This document shows, piece after piece, positions 16,730 to 26,530 of a stretch of DNA of 64,000 nt; the stretch's first letter is position 1; each line of letters opens with the position of its first letter. The position numbers and the translations under genes are program-made. Where the stretch lies: NCBI RefSeq assembly GCF_024807615.1, contig NZ_JANUCJ010000003.1, forward strand, positions 620,001 through 684,000, written 5' to 3'. The notes below the pieces were generated by a model. The model searched no databases and was not told the DNA's origin. It was given only the letters and a program-made list of their open reading frames with translations. This DNA is from Tsukamurella ocularis. GTDB lineage: Bacteria > Actinomycetota > Actinomycetes > Mycobacteriales > Mycobacteriaceae.

Positions 16730-17631
16730 TGGACCGGCTCGAGAACCTGACGAACTTCTCCCTCACCTGGGAGCTGCTCCAGCAGCCCTTCGTGCAGCAG
16801 GCGCTGCTCGCCGCGGCGCTCCTCGGCGTGCTGGCCGGGGTGATGGGCCCGCTCATCGTCTCGCGGCAGATGGCCTTCAGCGTGCACGGCACCTCCGAGC
16901 TGTCGCTCACCGGCGCCGCCTTCGCCCTACTCATGGGCTGGAGCGTGGGATCGGGCGCGCTGCTGGGCGCGCTCGTCGCGGGCCTGCTGTTCGGCCTGCT
17001 CGGCGTCTACGCCCGCGAGCGGGACTCGGTGATCGGCGTGATCATGGCCTTCGGCCTGGGCCTGTCGGTGCTGTTCCTGGCGCTGCACGAGGGCCGGCAG
17101 GGCACCGCGTTCGCGCTGCTCACCGGGCAGATCGTGGCCGTCGGGATGAGCGGCGTGACGCTCATGGCGATCACCACCGTCGTGGTGCTGCTGATCCTCG
17201 CGTTCATCTACCGGCCGCTGCTGTTCCTCTCGACCGACCCCGACGTGGCCGCCGCGCACGGCGTCCCCGTGAAGACGCTGTCGGTGGTCTTCGCGATGCT
17301 CGTCGGCGCCGCCGCCGCGCAGGGTGTGCAGATCGTCGGGGCGCTGCTGGTGATGAGCCTGCTCATCACGCCGGCCGCCGCGGCCGCGCGGGTCACCAGT
17401 TCCCCCGGCAAGGCGACGGTGCTCTCGCTGATCTTCGCGTTGGTCTCCGCCGTCGGCGGCATCATCCTGTCGCTGGCCCCGGCGCTGCCCGTGTCGGTCT
17501 TCGTCACGTCGATCTCGTTCGTGATCTACCTGGTCTGCCGCCTGCTCGGGCAGCGCGGCCGCCGCGGCACCGTCGCCCTCGTCGACACTCCCGCGCACGA
17601 CTGCCAGCACGCGCTACCGTCGAGGTCGTGA
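16729..17631 (+). CDS. Metal ABC transporter permease
   Basis: A 300-residue integral membrane protein with about eight to nine helices, ABC-3 family. The ATG shares its A with the ATPase stop (TGATG). Typical family segments are seen: GPLIVSRQMAFSVHGTSELSLTGAAFA, where His sits at the conserved metal-path position, and the C-terminal VGALLVMSLLITPAAAA. The tail is soluble and contains His and Cys residues (AHDCQHAL), which is not typical and might bind metal. Its stop overlaps the pxpA start. Confidence 0.93.
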   Translation: MDRLENLTNFSLTWELLQQPFVQQALLAAALLGVLAGVMGPLIVSRQMAFSVHGTSELSLTGAAFALLMGWSVGSGALLGALVAGLLFGLLGVYARERDSVIGVIMAFGLGLSVLFLALHEGRQGTAFALLTGQIVAVGMSGVTLMAITTVVVLLILAFIYRPLLFLSTDPDVAAAHGVPVKTLSVVFAMLVGAAAAQGVQIVGALLVMSLLITPAAAAARVTSSPGKATVLSLIFALVSAVGGIILSLAPALPVSVFVTSISFVIYLVCRLLGQRGRRGTVALVDTPAHDCQHALPSRS

Positions 17632-18383
17632 AAATCGACCTCAACGCCGACTGCGGCGAGTCCTTCGGCGCCTGGCGCCTCGGCGACGACGCCGCGCTGC
17701 TCGACGTGGTGACCTCGGCCAACGTCGCGTGCGGCTTCCACGCCGGTGACCCGACGACGCTGCGGGAGACCTGCGCTGCGGCGGTGGCCGCGGGGGTCGC
17801 GATCGGCGCCCAGGTGGGCTATGCGGACCTGCGCGGCTTCGGCCGCCGGCCCATGGACGTCCCCGCCGCCGACCTCACCGCCGACGTGATCTACCAGATC
17901 GGCGCACTGCAGGCGATCGCGCGAAGCGTCGGCGGCACCGTCGACTACGTCAAACCGCACGGCGCGCTCTACAACCGGATCGTCGCCGACGAGGCGCAGG
18001 CCGCGGCCGTCGTCGAGGGCGTGCTCGCAGCGGCGCCGGACCTACCGGTCCTCGGCCTTCCCGGTTCCGCCTTCCTCCGCCTCGCCGCCGGGCGTGGATT
18101 GCGGACGGTGCGCGAGGCCTTCGCCGACCGCGCCTACCTGCCCGACGGCGCCCTCGTCCCCCGCTCCCGCGAGGGCTCGGTGCTGCACGATCCCGACGAG
18201 ATCGCCGCGCGTGTGCTGCGCATGGTCGGCGACGGCACGGTCGAGGCGATCGACGGCAGCGAGGTACAGCTCACCCCCGACTCCGTCTGCGTCCACGGTG
18301 ACAACCCGTCGGCCGTCGCCGTCGCACGACGCCTGCGCACCGTGCTCGACGGTGCCGGCGTGACCATCGCGCGGTTCGCCTAG
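17628..18383 (+). CDS. pxpA: 5-oxoprolinase subunit PxpA (LamB/YcsF family)
   Basis: A 251-residue LamB/YcsF protein. Family signatures: MKIDLNADCGESFG, ANVACGFHAGDP, GAQVGYADLRGFGRR and DYVKPHGALYN, then DGSEVQLTPDSVCVHGDNP. In bacteria PxpA works with PxpB and PxpC to open 5-oxoproline with ATP. Here pxpB and pxpC are absent, and the GTG start overlaps the stop of the zinc permease, so pxpA is the fourth gene of the metal operon. Either the partner subunits lie elsewhere or this paralogue has another job linked to metal limitation. The fold is related to NodB-type deacetylases, which use metal ions. Confidence 0.9.
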   Translation: MKIDLNADCGESFGAWRLGDDAALLDVVTSANVACGFHAGDPTTLRETCAAAVAAGVAIGAQVGYADLRGFGRRPMDVPAADLTADVIYQIGALQAIARSVGGTVDYVKPHGALYNRIVADEAQAAAVVEGVLAAAPDLPVLGLPGSAFLRLAAGRGLRTVREAFADRAYLPDGALVPRSREGSVLHDPDEIAARVLRMVGDGTVEAIDGSEVQLTPDSVCVHGDNPSAVAVARRLRTVLDGAGVTIARFA

Positions 18384-18387
18384 CGCC

Positions 18388-18993
18388 TCAGTCCGCGAAT
18401 CGCTTCGGCGCGGTGGCGACGAGCCGGACGCAGTGGTCGACGAGCCGCTCGCGCGTGACGTCGAGCCGGCCGGCGATGTACTCGGTGAACAGCGTGGTCA
18501 ACGCGCCGACGAGGCCCATGGCTACGAGCCGCCGGGTCGTCCCGTCGACCGAGCTGGGCATCGCGCCCGCGACCACGTCGAAGAAGCCCGGCATGCTGCC
18601 GAGGCCCCGCTCGGCGAGCGAGGGCTCGCGGTAGGGGCCGAGCAGCAGCACTCGCCCGATGTCCGGCCGGTCGATGACGAACTCGACGAACGCGGTGACC
18701 GCGCCCTCCGCGACCGCGGCCCGGCTGACCGTTCCGCCATCCGCGGAGGCGCTGGCGTCGCTGACGCCGCGCACCAGCGCGCCGTGCGCGCGGCTGCTGA
18801 CGTCGTCGTAGACGGCATGCGCGAAGCCGTCGCGCGTGCCGAAGGCCTCGTAGAAGTAGCGCTCGGTGATGCTCGTGGAGCGACACACGGCCCGGACCCC
18901 GAGCGCCCCCGCCTCGGGGCCGCCGAGGAGCGCGATACCGGCGTCGAGCATCTGCCGACGCCGGCTCTCCTGTCGCTCCTCGAGTGAGGTCAT
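18388..18993 (-). CDS. TetR-family transcriptional regulator
   Basis: A 201-residue protein. The HTH segment is at residues about 9-55 (ESRRRQMLDAGIALL... VRAVCRSTSITERYFYEAF), with the recognition helix in STSITERYFY as in many actinobacterial TetR proteins. The ligand domain is unassigned. It is 25 bp downstream of rlmB on the same strand and may be the last gene of the cysS-rlmB transcript; its 3' end is 4 bp from that of pxpA. No adjacent target gene is obvious. Confidence 0.87.
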   Translation of the reverse strand: MTSLEERQESRRRQMLDAGIALLGGPEAGALGVRAVCRSTSITERYFYEAFGTRDGFAHAVYDDVSSRAHGALVRGVSDASASADGGTVSRAAVAEGAVTAFVEFVIDRPDIGRVLLLGPYREPSLAERGLGSMPGFFDVVAGAMPSSVDGTTRRLVAMGLVGALTTLFTEYIAGRLDVTRERLVDHCVRLVATAPKRFAD

Positions 18994-19018
18994 TCGTTCA
19001 GGCTAACGCAGATGATCT

Positions 19019-19984
19019 TTACTGACGGCGCTGTCGCGCGAACTCGGCCAGCACGACGCCTGCGGCCACCGAGGCGTTGAGCGACTCCACCGACGAGGCG
19101 ATGGGGATCGACAGGATCGAATCGCAGTTCTCACGCACCAGGCGTGAGAGGCCCTTGCCCTCGGAGCCGACGACCACGACCACGCCGGTGTCGGCGCGGT
19201 AGTCGTCGAGATCCACGTCGCCGCCCGCGTCGAGGCCGACGACCTGCAGGCCCGCCGCCGCATAGTCGGCGAGCGTGCGATTGAGATTCGGCGCCTGCGC
19301 GACGGGCAGCCGCGCCGCGGCACCGGCGGACGTGCGCCAGGTGACGGCGGTGACCGCCGCGGACCGTCGACCCGGGATGACCACGCCGTGCCCGCCGAAC
19401 GCGGCGGTCGACCGGATGACGGCGCCCAGGTTGCGGGGGTCGGTGATGTTGTCGAGCGCGACGATGAGCGGTGCCTCGCCGCGGTCCTGCGCCCGGGTGA
19501 GGAGATCCTCCGGGTGCGCGTACTGGTACGGCGGCACCTGCAGGGCGACGCCCTGGTGCAGGCCGTTGTCGCTGAGCCGGTCCAGCTCGCCCTTCTGCAC
19601 TTCGAGGATCGCAATGCCGGTGTCGGCCGCGATCTGCACGGACTCGGTGAGCCGCTCGTCGTTCTGCGAGCCGATCGCCACGTACAAGGCCGACGCGGGG
19701 ACGCCCGCGCGCAGGCACTCGACGACGGGGTTGCGGCCGAGGACGTACTCGGGGCCGTCGTCGGCGGCGCGGCCGGCGACCTTCGGGCGGCGCTGCGGCG
19801 TGGTGGCCGCCTTCGCCGCGGCCCGCGCCTTCTTGTGCGCGGGGTGGTACGGGCGGTCCTTCGCGGCCGGCGTCGCGCCGCGCCCCTCGAGCCCACGGCG
19901 ACGGACGCCGCCCGAGCCCTGGACCTGCCCCTTCTTGGTGCCCGCCTTGCGGACCGCGCCGCGGCGCTGCGAATTGCCTGCCAT
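19019..19984 (-). CDS. rlmB: 23S rRNA (guanosine(2251)-2'-O)-methyltransferase
   Basis: SPOUT-class 2'-O-methyltransferase acting on G2251 of the 23S rRNA P-loop. I chose the ATG at 19984 ([20 protein letters not shown]), which yields 321 residues. The first 75 residues are very basic and low-complexity, typical of actinobacterial RlmB. Then come the substrate-binding domain ([18 protein letters not shown]) and the trefoil-knot motifs: [40 protein letters not shown], and [20 protein letters not shown]. It follows cysS by 11 bp, as in mycobacteria (Rv3580c-Rv3579c). Confidence 0.95.
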   Translation of the reverse strand: MAGNSQRRGAVRKAGTKKGQVQGSGGVRRRGLEGRGATPAAKDRPYHPAHKKARAAAKAATTPQRRPKVAGRAADDGPEYVLGRNPVVECLRAGVPASALYVAIGSQNDERLTESVQIAADTGIAILEVQKGELDRLSDNGLHQGVALQVPPYQYAHPEDLLTRAQDRGEAPLIVALDNITDPRNLGAVIRSTAAFGGHGVVIPGRRSAAVTAVTWRTSAGAAARLPVAQAPNLNRTLADYAAAGLQVVGLDAGGDVDLDDYRADTGVVVVVGSEGKGLSRLVRENCDSILSIPIASSVESLNASVAAGVVLAEFARQRRQ

Positions 19985-19995
19985 CAGTCCGCCTC

Positions 19996-21402
<1,407 letters not shown>

Positions 21403-21487
21403 GTCGATTGATTCTACGGGTCGCGGCGCGCGCGCCTCGCAGGTCAGGGGCTTCGACGGTGCGCGACCAAAAAGGTAGGATCATTCG

Positions 21488-22411
21488 GTGGCCGAACGTG
21501 ACGTCTCCGAGGTGACCCGCGGCACCGCCATGGGCGTCGCCGCCTACCTGCTCTGGGGCCTGTTCCCGCTGTACTTCGACGCCCTCAGGCCCACCGGACC
21601 GTGGGAGATCCTGGCCCACCGCATCCTGTGGACGCTGGTGCTGTGCGGCGCCGCGCTACTGATCCTGCGCGACCTCGGCTGGATCCGGCCGGTACTACGG
21701 CAGCCGCGGCTGCTCGCCGGGGTGACGATCGCCGCGCTGCTGATCTCCACGAACTGGATCGTCTACATCATCGCGGTCACGTCGGGCCACACGTCGGATG
21801 CGGCGCTCGGCTACTTCCTCAACCCGCTGGTCACGGTGGCGCTCGGCGTCGTCGTGCTGCGCGAGCGGCTGCGGCCGCTGCAGTGGGTCGCGGTCGGCAT
21901 CGGCGTCCTCGCGTTCGTCTACCTCGCGGTCGTGGCCGGGACGTTCCCCGTGACGGCGCTGGCGCTGGCCTTCTCGTTCGGCCTCTACGGGCTGGTGAAG
22001 AACAAGGTCGGCGTGCACCTGAACGCACTGCAAGGCCTGACGCTGGAGACCGCGATCCTGGCGCCGATCGCCGCGGCGGTGCTGGTGGGCATCGCGACGT
22101 GGGGCGGCGGGCTCGACTTCGCACGCCACGGTGCCGGCCACGCCGCACTGCTGGCCTTCGCCGGCGTCGCCACCGCGGTGCCGCTGCTGCTCTTCGCGGC
22201 GGCCGCGCGCCGGATCCCGCTCGTGACCGTCGGGCTGATCCAGTTCGCGACGCCGATCATGCAGCTGCTGTGCGCGGTGCTGTTCCTGGGCGAGCACGTC
22301 TCCCCCGAACGCTGGATCGGCTTCGGCATCGTCTGGGTCGCACTGCTCCTGCTCACGGTCGACACCGTGGTGACGCTGCGTCGCGCGCGGGCCGGCCGCC
22401 TCGCGGCGTAG
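21488..22411 (+). CDS. rarD: EamA-family transporter RarD
   Basis: A 307-residue DMT-superfamily protein with about ten transmembrane helices in two EamA halves. The RarD hallmark AAYLLWGLFPLYFDALRP opens the first helix; NWIVYIIAVTSGHTSDAALGYFLNPL and SFGLYGLVKNKVGVHLNALQGLTLE are also diagnostic. Start GTG 21488. A TAGGAT -10-like element lies just upstream. RarD function was originally linked to chloramphenicol resistance in Pseudomonas, and the substrate is unsettled. Its position interrupts the conserved ispF-cysS order and its strand is opposite, suggesting insertion. Confidence 0.92.
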   Translation: MAERDVSEVTRGTAMGVAAYLLWGLFPLYFDALRPTGPWEILAHRILWTLVLCGAALLILRDLGWIRPVLRQPRLLAGVTIAALLISTNWIVYIIAVTSGHTSDAALGYFLNPLVTVALGVVVLRERLRPLQWVAVGIGVLAFVYLAVVAGTFPVTALALAFSFGLYGLVKNKVGVHLNALQGLTLETAILAPIAAAVLVGIATWGGGLDFARHGAGHAALLAFAGVATAVPLLLFAAAARRIPLVTVGLIQFATPIMQLLCAVLFLGEHVSPERWIGFGIVWVALLLLTVDTVVTLRRARAGRLAA

Positions 22412-22608
22412 CGGCACTGCATTGAGGGGGAGCCTGCGTTCCCCCGGGAGGCCTGGCGTTTCGCGGGGGAATCGGTGCGGCGCGGGGGATGGCCGAGCCC
22501 CCGCTGAACGACCGGCGTGGGGTGGGGGACAGAACGCAGCACAGGGGAATCGGTGTGGCGCAGGGGACGACATCTGCACCTCGCGCGCGACAACCGCGCC
22601 GGCGCGAG
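22412..22608. repeat. Intergenic region with imperfect direct repeats between rarD and ispF
   Basis: Two 25-bp copies begin GGGGAATCGGTG and end GGGGAT or GGGGAC (22466-22490 and 22544-22568); they match at 22 of 25 positions and are 78 bp apart. A 6-bp hairpin (GGGGGA 22426-22431, TCCCCC 22440-22445) may end rarD transcription. I see no coding potential supported by a start and Shine-Dalgarno. The repeats sit at the edge of the rarD insertion. Confidence 0.75.
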
Positions 22609-23082
22609 TCAGCCTGCGGAGTAGACCAGGGCGGTCGCCATGGCGGCGACGCCCTCGCCGCGGCCGGTGAGGCCGAGGCCGTCGGTGGTGGTGGCGGAGA
22701 CGGAAACCGGCGCGCCGAGCAGCCCGCTCAGCACCTCCTGCGCCTCGGCCCGTCGCGGCCCGATCTTGGGTCGGTTGCCGATCAGCTGCACCGCGGCGTT
22801 CCCCACCGTGAAACCGGCGGACTCGAGCAGCGATCGCACGTGCGTGAGCATCTCCGCGCCCGTGATTCCAACATTGTCGGAGCGCCCCACGCCGAAGACG
22901 GTGCCCAGGTCTCCGAGGCCGCCGGCGGAGAGCAGCGCATCGCACAGGGCGTGCACGGCGACGTCGCCGTCGGAGTGGCCCGAGCAGCCGTCACCGTCGA
23001 AGAGAAGACCGAGCATCCAGCACTCGCGGCCCGGTTCGAACGGATGGACGTCGGTGCCGATGCCGACGCGAGGAATGATCAT
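22609..23082 (-). CDS. ispF: 2-C-methyl-D-erythritol 2,4-cyclodiphosphate synthase
   Basis: Fifth enzyme of the MEP isoprenoid pathway, forming MEcPP from CDP-ME 2-phosphate. A 157-residue protein of family length. Zinc ligands are visible: Asp and His in GIGTDVHPF (residues 11 and 13) and His in CSGHSDGDV. The conserved [16 protein letters not shown] segment binds the cytidine. Its start overlaps the ispD stop by four bases (ATGA). Confidence 0.96.
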   Translation of the reverse strand: MIIPRVGIGTDVHPFEPGRECWMLGLLFDGDGCSGHSDGDVAVHALCDALLSAGGLGDLGTVFGVGRSDNVGITGAEMLTHVRSLLESAGFTVGNAAVQLIGNRPKIGPRRAEAQEVLSGLLGAPVSVSATTTDGLGLTGRGEGVAAMATALVYSAG

Positions 23083-23741
23083 CTCTGCTCCTGCGCAAGG
23101 ACTTCCGCGACCCGCAGGTCGAAGGCGGTGGTGATCTTCATGGCGAGGGGATCGCCGGGAACGGTGACGACGGTGCCGCCGGCCCGCTCAACCAGGCCCG
23201 CGTCGTCGGTGGCGAGCTCGCCGGGCGCGGCGTCGTAGGCCGCGCGCAGCGCCTCTGCGGTGAAGCCCTGCGGTGTCTGCACGGCCCGCAGGTCGGCCCG
23301 GTCGACGGTGGCCTCGACGGCACCGTCGGCGCCGACGCGCTTGATGGTGTCGGCGACCGGGAGGACGGGGATGACCGCGCTCGCCCCGCCCCGCAGCGCG
23401 GAGACGACCCGGACGATCATCGGGCCGGGCGTCAGCGGCCGCGCAGCGTCGTGCACCAGGACGAGGTCGGCCGATCCCGCGGCGGCGAGGCCGGCCCGGA
23501 CGGAGTCCGTGCGCTCCGCCCCGCCCACGACGACGCGTGCCCGTGGCACCAACTCGCGGGACCGGTCGACCATGTCCGGCGGCACCATCACGACCACCTC
23601 GTCGACGACCCCGGACGCCAAAAGACCGTTCACTGCCCTTTCGAGCAGTGAACGGTCTTTCAGAGTCACGAAGGCCTTGGGGATGTTCAGCCCCAGGCGT
23701 GTCCCCTGCCCAGCGGCGGGAACCAGCGCGACGACGGTCAG
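23079..23741 (-). CDS. ispD: 2-C-methyl-D-erythritol 4-phosphate cytidylyltransferase
   Basis: Third MEP-pathway enzyme, joining MEP to CTP. The nucleotide loop [12 protein letters not shown] must be near the N-terminus, and Lys in [21 protein letters not shown] and QTPQGF complete the family pattern. There is no ATG, GTG or TTG in frame between the loop and a point far inside carD. The best candidate is a CTG at 23741, whose last two bases start the carD stop codon (CTGA), mirroring the ATGA couplings nearby; this gives 220 residues. The alternative is an ATG at 23894 with a 51-residue basic extension in the wrong frame of carD. A 16-bp perfect hairpin lies within codons 28-41. Confidence 0.9.
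   Translation of the reverse strand: MTVVALVPAAGQGTRLGLNIPKAFVTLKDRSLLERAVNGLLASGVVDEVVVMVPPDMVDRSRELVPRARVVVGGAERTDSVRAGLAAAGSADLVLVHDAARPLTPGPMIVRVVSALRGGASAVIPVLPVADTIKRVGADGAVEATVDRADLRAVQTPQGFTAEALRAAYDAAPGELATDDAGLVERAGGTVVTVPGDPLAMKITTAFDLRVAEVLAQEQR
23621..23660 (-). other. Perfect 16-bp inverted repeat inside ispD (terminator-like hairpin)
   Basis: AAAGACCGTTCACTGC (23621-23636) and GCAGTGAACGGTCTTT (23645-23660) are exact reverse complements with an 8-base loop. On the minus strand the RNA hairpin opens with AAA and closes with CUUUU followed by GG, the look of a bidirectional intrinsic terminator. It begins 78 nt after the carD stop codon and spans ispD codons 28-41 (KDRS...NGLL). 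An attenuator or terminator role for the carD transcript is inferred. Confidence 0.85.
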
Positions 23742-24226
23742 GAGGCCGCCGCCAGCGCCTCGTCCAGCCGGGACTCGGCGTTGCCGTCGTCCGTCGCCTC
23801 GGCGAGCGCGAGCTCGCCCACGAGGATCTGGCGGGCCTTCGTCAGCATGCGCTTCTCGCCGGCCGAGAGGCCGCGATCCTGCTCCCGACGCCACAGATCG
23901 CGAACGACCTCGGCCACCTTGTTCACATCGCCCGACGCGAGCTTCTCGAGATTCGCCTTGTACCGGCGCGACCAGTTCGTCGGCTCCTCGGTGTGCGGCG
24001 CGCGCAGCACCTGGAAGACCTTGTCCAGGCCCTCCTGGCCGACCACGTCACGAACGCCGACGATCTCGGCGTTCTCAGCGGGAACCTTGACCGTCAGATC
24101 ACCCTGTGCGACCTTGAGCACGAGGTACTCGCGCTCACGTCCACCGATGGTCTTGATCTCGATAGCTTCGATCAGTGCGGCACCGTGATGGGGGTAGACA
24201 ACGGTGTCTCCGACCTTGAAAATCAT
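23738..24226 (-). CDS. carD: RNA polymerase-binding transcription factor CarD
   Basis: A 162-residue essential actinobacterial regulator that binds the RNA polymerase beta subunit and stabilises open complexes, notably at rRNA promoters. The N-terminal RID/Tudor domain is [23 protein letters not shown], and the C-terminal DNA-binding domain contains the conserved promoter-wedge Trp in RDLWRREQD (near residue 85-130). Start ATG at 24226 behind AAGGA. TATCCT at 24254-24259 (minus strand) is a good -10, giving a short leader. It is followed immediately by ispD with overlapping codons, as in M. tuberculosis (Rv3583c-Rv3582c). Confidence 0.97.
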   Translation of the reverse strand: MIFKVGDTVVYPHHGAALIEAIEIKTIGGREREYLVLKVAQGDLTVKVPAENAEIVGVRDVVGQEGLDKVFQVLRAPHTEEPTNWSRRYKANLEKLASGDVNKVAEVVRDLWRREQDRGLSAGEKRMLTKARQILVGELALAEATDDGNAESRLDEALAAAS

Positions 24227-24508
24227 CTGATCCTTGCCCCTTTCGATATGACCAGGATAACACGGGGCGAATTCGGGCTGCGAGGCAACGTCGCAGGTCA
24301 GGACTCCTCCAGGGCTTGACAAACGAAGCCGTGGCTGTTCTCCGCAGGTTCCGGCGACCGGCGGAGTGCACGACGGCGCGTAGTACTCGCGCCCTACGTG
24401 CCGCCCGGCGGCACGGGCCGACCCGCCTTCTACTACGCTGCGTGGTGACATACTCAGCACCGTCCGCACGCGGGTGTCGCCGCGCACGGGGAGGAAACTG
24501 GAGGAACC
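24227..24508. other. Divergent intergenic region carD / lpqE
   Basis: 282 bp with no credible gene. It contains the carD -10 element (TATCCT, 24259-24254, minus strand) and the Shine-Dalgarno sites of both genes. A TTGACA hexamer at 24316-24321 on the plus strand has no matching -10. GTAGTACTCGC near 24379 and CTACTACGCTG near 24433 are the only AT-richer stretches before lpqE. Confidence 0.6.
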
Positions 24509-25102
24509 GTGTCCGCACGCACCGTCTCGACCCGCCGCACCGCCACCACCGTCGCGGGCGCCCTGCTCGCCGCCGGCGCCCTGCTCTCGGTGTCCGCCTG
24601 CGGCGCAGGCCAGATCTCGCAGACCGCGAACCAGGTGGCCGCGATCAACGGCGCCAACCAGACCTTCGTGGATCAGAAGATCACCCTCAGTGACGTGCAC
24701 GTCCTCTACCCGGTGTCGGGCAGCCAGGGCAAGCTCGCGTTCGTGCTGACCAACCTGAATGCGTACCAGGGCGACAAGCTCAAGGGCATCTCGGACGAGA
24801 AGGGCCGCTTCGCCACTATCGGCGGTGACACCACCCTTGCGCCCAACGGCTCGCTGTACGGCACCGCGCCCGTGGGCAGTGACACCAAGGCCGCCGGGAT
24901 CACTCGCCTCACGGTCTCCGTGCCCGTCGACGCGAACTGGCGCCCGGGCCTGACCAACAAGCTCTGGTTCCACCTCGAGAAGGCCGGCTCGCTGCCGATC
25001 GACGTGCCGATCGACGCCGGCGCGGCCCCCGCCTCCGCCGCGGGCATCACCCCCACCGAGGGTGGCGAGCACGGTGCGGGCGAGGGCACCGGCGGCCACT
25101 AG
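24509..25102 (+). CDS. lpqE: LpqE-like lipoprotein
   Basis: A 197-residue lipoprotein: basic start, hydrophobic core, lipobox VSAC with Cys at residue 31. The mature part is a beta-sandwich (PCu_A_C-like) domain with [21 protein letters not shown]. The C-terminus holds His in GGEHGAG and GGH. In M. tuberculosis LpqE (Rv3584) occupies the same place between carD and radA. GGAGGA precedes the GTG start at 24509. A periplasmic copper or metal role has been proposed for related domains; it is not proven for this one. Confidence 0.88.
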   Translation: MSARTVSTRRTATTVAGALLAAGALLSVSACGAGQISQTANQVAAINGANQTFVDQKITLSDVHVLYPVSGSQGKLAFVLTNLNAYQGDKLKGISDEKGRFATIGGDTTLAPNGSLYGTAPVGSDTKAAGITRLTVSVPVDANWRPGLTNKLWFHLEKAGSLPIDVPIDAGAAPASAAGITPTEGGEHGAGEGTGGH

Positions 25103-25117
25103 GCCTCTCGGTACTTC

Positions 25118-26521
25118 ATGGCACGAGCCAAGGTGCAGTACACCTGCACCGAGTGCGGCCACACCGTGGCCAAATGGGTCGGCCGCTGCCCGTCGTGCGG
25201 CGCCTGGTCCACGATGGAGGAGGGCGCGCCCGCCCGCGCCGCGGGCTCCGGCCCCGCGGCCAACGTCGGGCTGACGCTCCCGAAGACCCCCGCGGTCCCC
25301 ATCACGAAGATCGACCCGAATTCGACGCGCGCGCTGCCCGTCGGCATCGGCGAGCTCGACCGGGTCCTCGGCGGCGGCATCGTCCCCGGCTCGGTCATCC
25401 TGCTCGCGGGCGAGCCCGGCGTCGGTAAGTCGACGCTGCTGCTCGAGGTCGTGCACCGCTGGGCCACGACGGGCCGCGGCAAGTCCCTGTACGTCACGGG
25501 CGAGGAGTCCGCGGGCCAGGTGCGGCTGCGCGCCGAGCGCACCGGCGCCCTCTCGGATCAGCTGTACCTCGCCGCCGAATCCGACCTCGGCACGGTGCTC
25601 GGCCACGTCGAGCAGATCTCCCCCACCCTCATGGTGGTCGACTCGGTGCAGACCCTCTCGGCCTCCGGCGTCGACGGGGTGCACGGCGGCGTCACCCAGG
25701 TCCGCGCGATCACGACGACCCTCACGTCGCTGGCGAAGGCCTCCGGCATCGCGGTGATCCTCGTCGGCCACGTCACCAAGGACGGCGCCGTCGCCGGCCC
25801 CCGCTCGCTGGAGCACCTCGTGGACGTGGTGCTCAGCTTCGAGGGCGACAAGCACTCCACGCTGCGCATGGTGCGCGGCATCAAGAACCGCTTCGGCGCC
25901 TCCGACGAAGTGGGCTGCTTCGAGCAGCGCGAGTCCGGCATCGTCGAGGTCACGGACCCGTCGGGCCTGTTCCTCCACCACCGCGACCAGGCCGCGGCCG
26001 GCACCGCTGTCACCGTCGGCCTCGACGGCAAGCGGCCCATGCTCGGCGAGCTGCAGGCGCTCGTGACGCCCACTCCCCTGCCCTCGCCGCGGCGGGCCGT
26101 CTCGGGCCTGGACTCGGCGCGGGTGGCGATGATCCTCGCCGTGCTGACGAAGCACGGCGGCATCGAGAACCTGCCGCAGAAGGACGTCTACGCGGCCACC
26201 GTCGGCGGCATGAAGATCACCGAGCCGGCCGCCGACCTGGCCCTGGCCCTGGCCGTGGCGTCCGGCGCGGTCGAGAAGGCGCTGCGGCCGAACACCGTCG
26301 TGCTGGGCGAGGTGGGCCTGGCCGGCGAGGTGCGGCGGGTGACCGGCCTGGAGCGACGCCTCGCCGAGGCCGCCCGTCTCGGCTTCACCCACGCCATCGT
26401 GCCGCCCTCGCCCGACGAGCAGAAGCTCAAGGTCGAGGGCATCCACATCGGCGAGGCGGCGACACTGGCCGACGCCCTCCGTCTGGGCTCCCTGGCGCCG
26501 AGCAGCAAGAAGGAGCGCTAA
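25118..26521 (+). CDS. radA: DNA repair protein RadA
   Basis: A 467-residue RecA-like branch-migration helicase. Domains in order: C4 zinc finger (Cys10, 13, 24, 27 in CTECG...CPSC), RecA core with Walker [10 protein letters not shown] (98-106), KNRFG motif near residue 256 that replaces the RecA L2 function, and a C-terminal Lon-protease-like domain lacking the catalytic Ser-Lys dyad. Start ATG 25118. The lpqE-radA-disA order is conserved in mycobacteria, and in some species DisA activity is modulated by RadA, which fits the pairing with the next gene. Confidence 0.97.
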   Translation: MARAKVQYTCTECGHTVAKWVGRCPSCGAWSTMEEGAPARAAGSGPAANVGLTLPKTPAVPITKIDPNSTRALPVGIGELDRVLGGGIVPGSVILLAGEPGVGKSTLLLEVVHRWATTGRGKSLYVTGEESAGQVRLRAERTGALSDQLYLAAESDLGTVLGHVEQISPTLMVVDSVQTLSASGVDGVHGGVTQVRAITTTLTSLAKASGIAVILVGHVTKDGAVAGPRSLEHLVDVVLSFEGDKHSTLRMVRGIKNRFGASDEVGCFEQRESGIVEVTDPSGLFLHHRDQAAAGTAVTVGLDGKRPMLGELQALVTPTPLPSPRRAVSGLDSARVAMILAVLTKHGGIENLPQKDVYAATVGGMKITEPAADLALALAVASGAVEKALRPNTVVLGEVGLAGEVRRVTGLERRLAEAARLGFTHAIVPPSPDEQKLKVEGIHIGEAATLADALRLGSLAPSSKKER

Positions 26522-26530
26522 CCTACCGCT

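Noticed and set aside
24316-24321. TTGACA as the -35 of lpqE
   Set aside because: No -10-like hexamer lies 16-19 bp downstream, and it is about 190 bp from the start codon.
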